Source: Lachnospiraceae bacterium (GTDB taxonomy: Bacteria > Bacillota > Clostridia > Lachnospirales > Lachnospiraceae). Taken from it: DNA of 8,678 nt. Position 1 is the stretch's first letter, and each line of letters starts with the position of its first letter. Under the pieces are notes generated by a model. That model did no database searches and had not been told where the DNA came from. It was given only the letters and a program-made list of their open reading frames with translations. The translations under genes were made by a program, and so were the position numbers. Location of the stretch: the NCBI GenBank assembly GCA_017615375.1, contig JAGAAH010000016.1, positions 1-8,678 on the forward strand. Direction: 5' to 3'. This document shows, in pieces, positions 1 through 5,900 of this stretch.

Positions 1-655
1 GAAGCGATGCTGCCTGTACGCCTAAGGTATTCTGACCTAAGTTAATCGTGTTAAGGTAATTCTCCAGAATCCAGTCCTTGTCGACAATCTTCTCAAGCTG
101 TACCGCCAGGTACTGCTCCTGAATCTTACGCTTAACCTTTTGCATCGTTGATTTCTCTTCAACCCAGCCGGTAAATACGTTGTTCTTAAGCAACTGCTGT
201 GTTATCGTACTTGCACCCTGCTGTGATTTGAAGCCAGAAGTGATAAATGTAACTCCGGCTCTTACGATACCCTTAAGGTCGATTCCTTTATGTTCATAGA
301 ATCTGGTGTCTTCGATTGCCACGAAAGCAAGCTGAAGTTTCTTGGGAATATCCTTGATGCCTACATATTGTCTGTTGGAACCTGCGGATACGAGCGTGTC
401 GATTTCTTCACCATTACAGTCGTAAACTGTCGAGAGATAACCCGAAGGCGAGACGTCAAGTGTTCTGATATCCGGGGCAGATGCCAGGATACCTTTGTAT
501 ATACCGAAGGCTGCACAACATCCAATTATTATAGCGATGAAGACGGCAACCAAAGCCGTTCTTCCAAGGATAAGCGCGAAGCGGTGCGAAAGCTGTGCTT
601 TCTTGCTCATCACACGCTTGCGTTTCTTGGTCGCGTTTTTCTTGTTGTAATTCAT
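1..655 (-). CDS. Class A penicillin-binding protein (glycosyltransferase 51 / transpeptidase), N-terminal part, truncated by window edge
   Basis: Bifunctional class A PBPs polymerise lipid II into glycan strands (GT51 domain) and cross-link peptides (transpeptidase domain) on the outer face of the membrane. The 218 visible residues start with a Lys/Arg-rich cytoplasmic tail (about 1-25) and one membrane anchor (about 33-53). The GT51 domain follows: the catalytic motif IEDTRFYEHKGID has Glu115 as the expected general acid/base, QGASTITQQLLKN spans 145-158, and KRKIQEQYLA with WILENYLNTINLGQN lies further on. The transpeptidase domain is beyond position 1, so a monofunctional enzyme cannot be strictly excluded. 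The ATG at 655 is chosen because AAGGAG lies 6 bases upstream; an overlapping ATG at 659 is in another frame and opens only a shadow ORF. The gene is divergent from yigZ. It is a ponA/mrcA-type gene, but which paralogue cannot be told. Confidence 0.94.
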   Translation of the reverse strand, partial: MNYNKKNATKKRKRVMSKKAQLSHRFALILGRTALVAVFIAIIIGCCAAFGIYKGILASAPDIRTLDVSPSGYLSTVYDCNGEEIDTLVSAGSNRQYVGIKDIPKKLQLAFVAIEDTRFYEHKGIDLKGIVRAGVTFITSGFKSQQGASTITQQLLKNNVFTGWVEEKSTMQKVKRKIQEQYLAVQLEKIVDKDWILENYLNTINLGQNTLGVQAASL

Positions 656-684
656 GCATAACTCCTTTATCAATCTTGTGTTTG

Positions 685-705
685 GATGTTCGGGGAGTGA
701 ACATC
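685..705. repeat. Perfect inverted repeat in the PBP leader (GATGTTC-N7-GAACATC)
   Basis: Two perfect 7-base arms (685-691 and 699-705) flank a 7-base spacer (GGGGAGT on the plus strand). The site lies about 20-40 bases after the predicted PBP transcription start and about 30 bases before its start codon. It could be an operator or a 7-bp leader hairpin. There is no T-run after it on the minus strand, so it does not look like a terminator. The arms are GTTC...GAAC, the reverse of the LexA/DinR arrangement, so I do not assign a regulator. Confidence 0.5.
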
Positions 706-732
706 ATAGTATGCCAAATAACATACATAGTT

Positions 733-761
733 ATTATACCAAATTTTTCATAAAATATAAA
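733..761 (-). promoter_or_regulatory. Sigma-A type promoter for the PBP gene
   Basis: On the minus strand the -35 is TTTATA (756-761, 4 of 6 to TTGACA), the spacer is 17 bases, and the -10 is a perfect TATAAT (733-738) preceded by TGG, an extended -10. The predicted start is near 726, giving a leader of about 70 bases. Confidence 0.62.
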
Positions 762-784
762 GTCGGTATGCTATTCGAATGAGC

Positions 785-813
785 TTTAATTATCGCCTCA
801 ATTATGGTATATT
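785..813 (+). promoter_or_regulatory. Possible extended -10 promoter for yigZ
   Basis: A -10 TATATT (808-813) is preceded by TGG (extended -10). The best -35 at 17-base spacing is a weak TTTAAT (785-790). The predicted start near 820 would leave only about 14 leader bases, just containing the AGAGGA ribosome binding site. The weak -35 keeps confidence moderate. Confidence 0.42.
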
Positions 814-833
814 AGAAAGGCAGAGGAAAGCGG

Positions 834-1478
834 ATGGATACTTATATTATATTAAAGAACGGCACAGGTGAGGTCGTAGAAAAGAAGTCAAGATTTATAG
901 CGAATCTCGTATCGGTTTCGTCGGAAGAGGAAGCCGAGAGTTATATTGCATCCGTAAGAAAGCAGTATTATGACGCAAGGCATAATTGCTATGCATATAT
1001 AATAGGTAATAACATGGAGAAGAAGAAGTGCTCGGATGACGGGGAACCTTCGGGAACAGCGGGTCGACCGATGCTGGAGGTCCTTGAGAAGAACGGGCTT
1101 ACCAATGCACTGATTGTTGTTACACGTTATTTCGGCGGAACGCTTCTTGGTACGGGTGGATTACTCCGGGCTTATCAGGGTGCTTCGATTGAAGCTGTAA
1201 AAGATGCCGCGATTGCGATGAAGTGTGCGGGAAGAGCTTTTATAATCAATTGCCCTTATACCATGCTTGGCAAGTTCGAGCGCTATGCGGAGAGCGGAAT
1301 CATCCATTTTCTTAATCGGGAATATGGCGAGAATATCAGTCTTAAGCTTCTTTGTAATGACGGCGATTATGATAAAGTTACAGCGGACATAACCGAAATG
1401 TCTGAAGGAAAGCTTGCACCCGGTGGCGTAGAGAACGTATCCTATGCACAATCTGAAGGTAAGATAATTCTTTTATAA
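834..1478 (+). CDS. yigZ: YigZ/IMPACT family protein (UPF0029 plus DUF1949 domains)
   Basis: This 214-residue protein has the normal length of bacterial YigZ. The N-terminal IMPACT-like domain (about 17-125) shows YYDARHNCYAY (45-55), SDDGEPSGTAGRPML (67-81) and VVTRYFGGTLLGTGGLLRAY (95-114), all family hallmarks. The C-terminal part (about 138-195) fits the small ferredoxin-like DUF1949 domain. Eukaryotic IMPACT influences translation control through GCN1, and the bacterial fold resembles parts of ribosome-binding factors. The bacterial role is not established, so a link to translation is only suggested. The protein is predicted cytosolic. The ATG at 834 follows AGAGGA (822-827). It is divergent from the PBP gene and followed by an independently promoted tRNA, so it is probably monocistronic. 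No clear terminator is seen before 1508. Confidence 0.95.
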   Translation: MDTYIILKNGTGEVVEKKSRFIANLVSVSSEEEAESYIASVRKQYYDARHNCYAYIIGNNMEKKKCSDDGEPSGTAGRPMLEVLEKNGLTNALIVVTRYFGGTLLGTGGLLRAYQGASIEAVKDAAIAMKCAGRAFIINCPYTMLGKFERYAESGIIHFLNREYGENISLKLLCNDGDYDKVTADITEMSEGKLAPGGVENVSYAQSEGKIILL

Positions 1479-1507
1479 TAAAAAGTATGCGTTTTTTGAA
1501 AAAGTGC

Positions 1508-1536
1508 TTGCATTGAATGTAACGTTCGTGTATAAT
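1508..1536 (+). promoter_or_regulatory. Sigma-A promoter of the tRNA-Gln gene
   Basis: TTGCAT (1508-1513) and a perfect TATAAT (1531-1536) are separated by exactly 17 bases. The predicted start near 1543 precedes the mature tRNA 5' end by about 14 bases, a short leader typical for RNase P processing. Confidence 0.8.
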
Positions 1537-1556
1537 AACATTCGTTGACGACATAT

Positions 1557-1629
1557 TGGCCCATAGCCAAACGGTAAGGCAGCGGACTCTGACTCCGTCA
1601 TTTTCAAGGTTCGAATCCTTGTGGGCCAG
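1557..1629 (+). tRNA. tRNA-Gln, anticodon CUG
   Basis: The cloverleaf is complete. The acceptor stem TGGCCCA (1557-1563) pairs with TGGGCCA (1622-1628) with G1629 as discriminator. The D arm contains AGCCAAACGGTAAGGC. The anticodon stem GCGGA/TCCGT flanks the loop CTCTGAC with anticodon CTG at 1589-1591. The T arm contains GGTTCGAATCC. The UGG acceptor start and overall pattern match bacterial tRNA-Gln. No CCA is encoded after the discriminator, so CCA must be added by nucleotidyltransferase. It reads CAG, the Gln codon that dominates the genes in this window. In most Firmicutes this tRNA is first charged with Glu and then amidated by GatCAB. Confidence 0.96.
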
Positions 1630-1635
1630 CTATTT

Positions 1636-1670
1636 AAAGCACCGCATATTATATGTGGTGCTTTTTCTTT
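1636..1670 (+). terminator. Intrinsic terminator after tRNA-Gln
   Basis: A long hairpin starting AAAGCACCGCATA (from 1636) pairs with a 3' arm ending GTGGTGCTTT (to 1664), with one G-T wobble and an AT-rich apex. It is followed by TTTTTCTTT. It begins 7 bases after the mature tRNA end. Its T-run stops about 20 bases before the cvfB start codon. Confidence 0.88.
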
Positions 1671-1690
1671 AGAAAGATGTGAGGTAATCT

Positions 1691-2533
1691 ATGCTTAAGT
1701 TAGGTGAAGAGCAGACACTTAAAGTAGTAAGAAAAGTTGAATTCGGCGCGTATCTTGCGGAAGGTAACGGAAGAGACGAAGAGCGTGTGTTGCTGCCTTT
1801 TAAGCAGGTGCCGGAAGGAATTAAGGTGGGCGACGAGATTACGGTATTCTTGTATAAGGATTCCGAGGATCGTTTGATTGCCACAACTTCCATGCCGTAT
1901 CTTAAGTTTAACGAAGTTAAGCTTCTTAAGGTTGCATCGGTTAATAAGATTGGTGCATTTATTGACTGGGGTCTGCCGAAGGATTTGTTTCTTCCATACA
2001 AAGAGCAGACGATGAAAGTTAATCCCGGTGACGAGGTTTTGGTCAGATTATATATCGATAAAAGTTCTAGACTTTGCGCATCGATGCGCGGTATATATCA
2101 TTATCTTAAGACCAATTCTCCGTACCAAATCGGAGATGAGGTTAAGGGACGTGTATATGAGTTTTCCAAGAATTTCGGCGCTTTTGTAGCTATTGATGAT
2201 TGCTTCTCGGCATTGATTCCGGCGCACGAAGATCATAGCACTCTTCATATAGGAGAGATTATAAAGGCCAAGGTAACCGAAGTAAAAGAGGATGGAAAGC
2301 TTACAATCACATTAAGGGAGAAAGCATATCTTCAGATAGAGAAGGATGCGGAAAAAGTTCTTTCCGTTATAGATGAATTTGCGGGAGTTCTTCCTTTTAA
2401 CGATAAGGCGCCGGCAGAAGTTATAATGCGCGATGTCGGATTAAGCAAGGCTGCATTTAAAAGAGCGGTCGGACACTTATATAAGGAAAGAATAGTAGAG
2501 ATTACGGAAAAATCCATAAGAAGAGTGAAGTAG
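1691..2533 (+). CDS. cvfB: CvfB family S1 RNA-binding protein (YitL homologue)
   Basis: The 280 residues match the usual length and architecture of CvfB, an RNA-binding protein of Firmicutes that affects virulence gene expression in Staphylococcus aureus (YitL in Bacillus). Two S1-like segments occupy about 1-66 and 70-132, and a more typical S1 domain lies at about 146-212 (QIGDEVKGRVYE ... FGAFVAIDD ... ITLREK). A basic winged-helix-like tail covers about 215-280 (MRDVGLSKAAFKRAVGHLYK). There is no signal peptide or membrane segment, so it is cytosolic. The ATG at 1691 follows GTGAGGT with about 6 bases of spacing. No clear promoter fits between the tRNA terminator and this start, so expression may depend on read-through or on a promoter hidden in the terminator region. 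ridA follows after 45 bases without a visible terminator, suggesting co-transcription. Confidence 0.93.
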   Translation: MLKLGEEQTLKVVRKVEFGAYLAEGNGRDEERVLLPFKQVPEGIKVGDEITVFLYKDSEDRLIATTSMPYLKFNEVKLLKVASVNKIGAFIDWGLPKDLFLPYKEQTMKVNPGDEVLVRLYIDKSSRLCASMRGIYHYLKTNSPYQIGDEVKGRVYEFSKNFGAFVAIDDCFSALIPAHEDHSTLHIGEIIKAKVTEVKEDGKLTITLREKAYLQIEKDAEKVLSVIDEFAGVLPFNDKAPAEVIMRDVGLSKAAFKRAVGHLYKERIVEITEKSIRRVK

Positions 2534-2578
2534 GGTTAACCTTTTTACTATATATCAATTAATAAGGAGTGTATTATT

Positions 2579-2953
2579 ATGAAGAAAGTTATAAGTACAG
2601 ATAAGGCACCTGCAGCAATCGGACCTTATTCACAGGCAATTGAAGTTAACGGTATGATTTATACATCCGGCGTGATTGCAATCGATCCTGCAACAGGAAA
2701 TATCCCGTCAGATATTATCGGACAGGCTACACAGGCATTCACCAACCTTAAGAATCTTCTTGAGGCAGCAGGCAGCAATCTTGATAATGTTATTAAGACT
2801 ACCGTGTTCATAAAAGATATGAATGACTTCGCTAAGATTAACGAAGAATACTCAAAATACTTTACTAAGGACTTCCCGGCAAGAAGCTGTGTAGAAGTAG
2901 CGCGCCTTCCGAAGGATGTACTCCTCGAGATTGAAGCTATAGCTGTAAAATAG
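2579..2953 (+). CDS. ridA: RidA family 2-iminobutanoate/2-iminopropanoate deaminase
   Basis: RidA hydrolyses reactive enamine/imine intermediates released by PLP enzymes such as threonine dehydratase, giving the 2-oxoacid and ammonia and so protecting other PLP enzymes. The 124 residues are a full-length family member. Visible family residues include Tyr17 in GPYSQA, Ser30 in YTSGV, the catalytic-site Arg102 and Cys104 in FPARSCVEV, and Glu117 in LLEIEAIA, in the spacing of characterised RidA proteins (Arg105/Cys107/Glu120 in the enterobacterial numbering). The protein normally forms a cytosolic trimer. AAGGAG (2564-2569) lies 9 bases before the ATG. It is probably co-transcribed with cvfB. 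The next promoter starts only 6 bases after its stop codon. Confidence 0.96.
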   Translation: MKKVISTDKAPAAIGPYSQAIEVNGMIYTSGVIAIDPATGNIPSDIIGQATQAFTNLKNLLEAAGSNLDNVIKTTVFIKDMNDFAKINEEYSKYFTKDFPARSCVEVARLPKDVLLEIEAIAVK

Positions 2954-2958
2954 CGAAT

Positions 2959-2987
2959 TTGACATTTAGAATCGATAATGCTATAAT
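2959..2987 (+). promoter_or_regulatory. Near-consensus sigma-A promoter of the NlpC/P60 gene
   Basis: There is a perfect TTGACA (2959-2964), a 17-base spacer, and a perfect TATAAT (2982-2987) preceded by TGC, an extended -10. This is the strongest promoter in the window. The predicted start is near 2994, giving a leader of about 62 bases. Confidence 0.88.
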
Positions 2988-3002
2988 GACTTTTGTAACA
3001 GT

Positions 3003-3019
3003 TGTAATATATTTGTAAT
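3003..3019 (+). promoter_or_regulatory. WalR-like direct repeat TGTAAT-N5-TGTAAT
   Basis: TGTAAT at 3003-3008 and 3014-3019 are separated by exactly 5 bases, matching the WalR (YycF) consensus TGTWAH-N5-TGTWAH known from Bacillus and Staphylococcus. A further TGTAAC half-site sits at 2994-2999, out of phase. The repeat lies about 10-26 bases after the predicted transcription start, a location associated with repression at known WalR targets. The downstream gene is a wall hydrolase, the classic WalR target class. No binding evidence exists here, and the AT-rich context makes chance matches possible. Confidence 0.5.
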
Positions 3020-3055
3020 ATATGTTAGAAGTTATAGGTTAGGAGATAGATTCCA

Positions 3056-4243
3056 ATGAACAAGATAGTAGCGAAGCTTACAGCTTTGGGACTTGCAACG
3101 ACGCTTGCTGTAAGCGCGTTCCCTATTGGTGCACATGCATCTGCTACGGCAGGAGTTTTTAAAGCTCTTCCGCTTGGCAATCAGGCAGTAAGTTCGAAAA
3201 TGTTGTATGCAGGAGTTACCAATGCGTTTGGTGAGTTCTTATATACATCGGTTGAGATTAATGTTAACAGTTTAACTGTTATGGCATCAGCCGAAGAGAT
3301 TGTATCGGCAACTAACGATGCTAAGGACGTATCGGAGATTGAGACTGAAGACATAAGCAATCTTGCAGTAGCAGCTGTTCAGACAGCGGTTAATGTAAGA
3401 GCTAAGGCTTCCATGGATGCCGAAGTTGTAGGTAAGTTGTACAGTAAGAATGTAGCAATGGTACTTACATCGGAAGACGGATGGTACAAGATAGAATCCG
3501 GTAATGTCAGAGGATATGTAAAAGCTGAGTATTTACTTGTAGGTAATCCGAATGTATTGAGAGCCGCAAGTATCACATATGCAACGGTTAATGCCGAAGC
3601 ATTGAGAATCAGAAAGGAGCCGACAACCGAATCAAAGGTAGTAGGCCGAGTTCCTAAGGGAGAAGATATCGTAGTTCTTGACGAGAAGGACGGATTCGTT
3701 AAGGTTTCCATCGAAGAAGGTAACGGATGGGTATCCAAAGAGTATGTTACATTACGTACCGAGTATTCTTACGGTGAGACCATTGAGGAAGAGAAGGCTC
3801 GTCTTAAGAAGGAAGAAGAAGCTCGTGAAGCTGCAAGAAAAGCTGCCAGCAAGAAGAAGAACAGCGGTGGCGGCGGCGGAAATTACGTAGTACCTGATGG
3901 TGGTGACGGTTCTGCAGTTGCAACATATGCATTACAGTTCGTAGGTAACCCTTATAGATGGGGTGGAAGTTCACTTACCAACGGAACGGATTGCTCCGGA
4001 TTCGTAATGAGCGTATATGCAGCATTCGGTATTTCGCTTCCTCATTCTTCAAGATCTTTAAGAAGCGTTGGTTATGCAGTATCGGTAAGCGAGATGCAGC
4101 CGGGTGATATCATTTGTTATTCCGGACATGTAGCTATCTACATCGGTAATGGACAGATAGTACATGCAAGTAACAGACGTGATGGTATCAAGGTATCCAA
4201 TGCAAGCTACAGAAGTATCATTTGTGTAAGAAGAATATTCTAA
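3056..4243 (+). CDS. Secreted SH3b-SH3b-NlpC/P60 peptidoglycan endopeptidase
   Basis: NlpC/P60 enzymes are cysteine peptidases that usually cut the D-Glu/diamino-acid bond in peptidoglycan stem peptides, and SH3b domains bind the wall. The 395 residues begin with a Sec signal peptide with likely cleavage after AHA at 28. Residues 29-104 have no recognised domain. SH3b repeats lie at about 105-162 (VNVRAKAS ... GWYKI ... GYVKAEYL) and 173-233 (LRIRKEP ... GWVSKEYV). A charged helix rich in Glu/Lys/Arg (about 241-270) and a GGGGG linker lead to the catalytic domain (about 283-395). Its triad is Cys313 in TDCSGFV, His358 in SGHVAIYIG and His370 in QIVHAS. AGGAG (3041-3045) precedes the ATG by 10 bases. 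The gene has its own strong promoter, a WalR-like box and a terminator, so it is monocistronic. Whether it acts in growth, division or spore development is not shown. Confidence 0.95.
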   Translation: MNKIVAKLTALGLATTLAVSAFPIGAHASATAGVFKALPLGNQAVSSKMLYAGVTNAFGEFLYTSVEINVNSLTVMASAEEIVSATNDAKDVSEIETEDISNLAVAAVQTAVNVRAKASMDAEVVGKLYSKNVAMVLTSEDGWYKIESGNVRGYVKAEYLLVGNPNVLRAASITYATVNAEALRIRKEPTTESKVVGRVPKGEDIVVLDEKDGFVKVSIEEGNGWVSKEYVTLRTEYSYGETIEEEKARLKKEEEAREAARKAASKKKNSGGGGGNYVVPDGGDGSAVATYALQFVGNPYRWGGSSLTNGTDCSGFVMSVYAAFGISLPHSSRSLRSVGYAVSVSEMQPGDIICYSGHVAIYIGNGQIVHASNRRDGIKVSNASYRSIICVRRIF

Positions 4244-4252
4244 TTGAAATTT

Positions 4253-4282
4253 AAGAAGATCCGCATCGCGGGTCTTCTTTTT
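4253..4282 (+). terminator. Intrinsic terminator of the NlpC/P60 gene
   Basis: AAGAAGATCCGC (4253-4264) pairs with GCGGGTCTTCTT (4268-4279) through 12 base pairs including one G-T wobble, with a 3-base ATC loop. A T-run follows to 4282. It begins 9 bases after the stop codon. Confidence 0.9.
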
Positions 4283-4818
4283 ATGTTTTGAAGACGCGCC
4301 ATTATAAGTGAAATTTTGAACCAAAAGTTGCAGAATTTGTTTCGTAAGTTTCGTGTGTGAAATAAGATTTGGCAAAATGACGAAAATCGGGTTATTTCAA
4401 ATTAGGTATTGAAAAATTGATTTCATATTTTATTCATATTTTCCGTTGAAAAAGTGCCGATTTTATACTTATACACGAAGTTATCCACTTTATCCACAAA
4501 AAAAACAGTCCTTTTTGGGTGAAAAACAGGGGGATAAAAAATGTATTAACGAATTTTTGTTTTGTGCAGTTTGTATAAATTTGCTCCGAAATCATGAAAA
4601 ATGAGAATTCAAATTGACATTTCAATTGCACATTAAAAGGTGGAATAAACCTCATAATATTCAGAAAATAATTCAAATAGATAATTGATTCATACTCCAC
4701 TTTATTTTTGCGCCGATTTAAGTTATTATATAAGAGGTGGTTTAGTAGTTTTTAATGTAAAATGGGAACGTAATTTGTAGAACTTGTCTAATAGCAGAAG
4801 CTAAGAAGGAGTTAATAT
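4283..4818. other. Long AT-rich intergenic region without a credible gene
   Basis: About 535 bases separate the hydrolase terminator from the regulator gene. Open frames here are AT-biased, lack ribosome binding sites and resemble no family. Contents that can be named are the DnaA-box-like cluster (4469-4498), a direct repeat of TTCATATTTT (from 4422 and from 4434), and a TTGACA (4614-4619) without a partner -10. A -10-like TATATA (4727-4732) also occurs, without a good -35. The promoter for the regulator-ftsEX cluster must lie here or within the region just upstream of 4806, but I cannot place it with confidence. I see no riboswitch or RNA gene that I recognise. Confidence 0.7.
4469..4498 (+). 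promoter_or_regulatory. Cluster of three DnaA-box-like 9-mers
   Basis: TTATCCACA at 4490-4498 is a perfect DnaA box. Immediately before it is TTATCCACT (4481-4489, one mismatch), and 3 bases earlier TTATACACG (4469-4477, about two mismatches to the strict consensus). All three are in the same orientation, and an AT-rich stretch follows. No dnaA, dnaN or other origin gene is in the window, so this is a candidate DnaA binding cluster, not a called origin. Confidence 0.5.
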
Positions 4819-5898
4819 ATGATATCCAATCAGATACTTCAGAATACAATGGAAGGACTTAAGGGCATTACCAAGATGGATTTGGCAGTACTCGATCCTG
4901 AAGGAAGAGTTTTTGCAGCTACTTTTAAAGGCGCAGAAGAGAATGCTGCGGCGGTTGCAAACTTTGCCACATCCAGAGCAGACAGCCAGATGATACCCGG
5001 ATACCAGCTTTTCAAGGTATATGATGAAGCACAGCTTGAATATATCATTGCGGTTAAGGGCGAGACGGAAGAATCATTCATGATAGGAAGAATCGCATGC
5101 TTTGAGCTTACCAATCTTGTAGTGGCTTATAAGGAGAGATTCGATAAGGATAATTTCATTAAGAACCTTTTGCTTGATAACTTGCTTTTGGTTGATATCT
5201 ATAACAGAGCCAAGAAACTTCATGTTGATAATGAAGTTAAGCGTGTCGTATACCTTGTAGAGACCAAAGGAAGAGACGGCAATGAGATGGAAGTATTAAG
5301 AGGCTTATTCGGAGCTAAGAGCAGAGATTTCGTTACTGCGGTTGACGAGAAGAGCGTTATAGTTGTTAAGGATGTTTCGTATAACGATACTCCGGAGAAT
5401 CTTAATAAGATTGCGGAAGCAATGGTTGATGCTCTCGGAAGCGGAAACCATGCGCGTATAGCATATGGAACTGTTGTTAACGAGCTTAAAGAAGTATCCA
5501 AGTCATATAAGGAAGCAAGAATGGCAGTAGATGTCGGCAAGATCTTTTTTGAGGATACAAGAGTTGTTGCATATTCAAGTCTTGGAATAGGTCGACTTAT
5601 ATATCAGCTTCCGATTCCTTTATGCAAGATGTTTATAAAAGAGATATTCGGCGGTTTCTCGGCAGATGAATTTGATGAGGAGACATTGACGACCATCAAT
5701 AAATTCTTTGAGAACAGCCTTAATGTGTCCGAGACATCAAGACAGTTATATATCCATAGGAATACATTGGTATATCGTCTTGATAAATTGCTTAAGATTA
5801 CGGGACTTGATTTACGAGTATTTGAAGATGCGATTACATTCAAGATTGCATTAATGGTAGTCAAATACATGAAATATATGGAGTCGTTGGAGTATTAG
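4819..5898 (+). CDS. PucR/CdaR-like transcriptional regulator with C-terminal HTH, upstream of ftsEX
   Basis: The 359-residue protein has the layout of PucR/CdaR regulators. The N-terminal segment (about 1-110) resembles the sugar-diacid-recognition type sensor (MDLAVLDPEGRVFAAT). The middle (about 120-250) resembles the degenerate GGDEF-like domain of the family. The C-terminal HTH_30 (about 292-350) carries NVSETSRQLYIHRNTLVYRL, the family's signature recognition-helix motif. There is no membrane segment, so it is cytosolic. Known relatives sense small metabolites (CdaR in E. coli responds to glycerate/glucarate), but the ligand here cannot be deduced and the local context gives no sugar-acid genes. 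AAGGAG (4806-4811) precedes the ATG by 7 bases. The stop codon is 2 bases before ftsE, so it is co-transcribed with the cell-wall cluster and may regulate it or be autoregulated; this is inference. Confidence 0.88.
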   Translation: MISNQILQNTMEGLKGITKMDLAVLDPEGRVFAATFKGAEENAAAVANFATSRADSQMIPGYQLFKVYDEAQLEYIIAVKGETEESFMIGRIACFELTNLVVAYKERFDKDNFIKNLLLDNLLLVDIYNRAKKLHVDNEVKRVVYLVETKGRDGNEMEVLRGLFGAKSRDFVTAVDEKSVIVVKDVSYNDTPENLNKIAEAMVDALGSGNHARIAYGTVVNELKEVSKSYKEARMAVDVGKIFFEDTRVVAYSSLGIGRLIYQLPIPLCKMFIKEIFGGFSADEFDEETLTTINKFFENSLNVSETSRQLYIHRNTLVYRLDKLLKITGLDLRVFEDAITFKIALMVVKYMKYMESLEY

Positions 5899-5900
5899 TT

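Noticed and set aside
290..661. 123-residue plus-strand open frame
   Set aside because: It lies antisense to the PBP gene, whose frame has clear GT51 motifs, and its own protein resembles no family.
456..728. 90-residue minus-strand open frame overlapping the PBP start
   Set aside because: It is the PBP sequence read in another frame from an overlapping ATG; composition is random-looking and the PBP ATG has the better-supported product.
706..774. ATAGTATGCC and GGTATGCTAT as a long-range inverted repeat
   Set aside because: Two positions pair only as G-T wobbles, the arms are 49 bases apart, and divergent promoters mean no RNA would contain both arms.
1476..1496. CTTTT/AAAAG stem after yigZ as a terminator
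   Set aside because: The stem is only about 5 A-T-rich pairs and lacks G-C pairs needed for an intrinsic terminator.
1519..1536. TGTAAC-N5-TGTATA in the tRNA promoter as a WalR box
   Set aside because: The second half-site breaks the TGTWAH pattern at position 5 and overlaps the -10 element; a tRNA is not an expected WalR target.
4058..4375. 105-residue minus-strand frame across the hydrolase end and terminator
   Set aside because: It runs antisense through a conserved catalytic domain and a terminator hairpin, with no family resemblance.
4614..4619. Perfect TTGACA in the intergenic gap as a promoter -35
   Set aside because: No acceptable -10 hexamer lies 16-18 bases downstream.
4434..4700. 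88-residue minus-strand frame in the intergenic gap
   Set aside because: It begins at GTG without a ribosome binding site, is rich in Phe/Ile/Lys as expected of translated AT-rich DNA, and covers the DnaA-box cluster.
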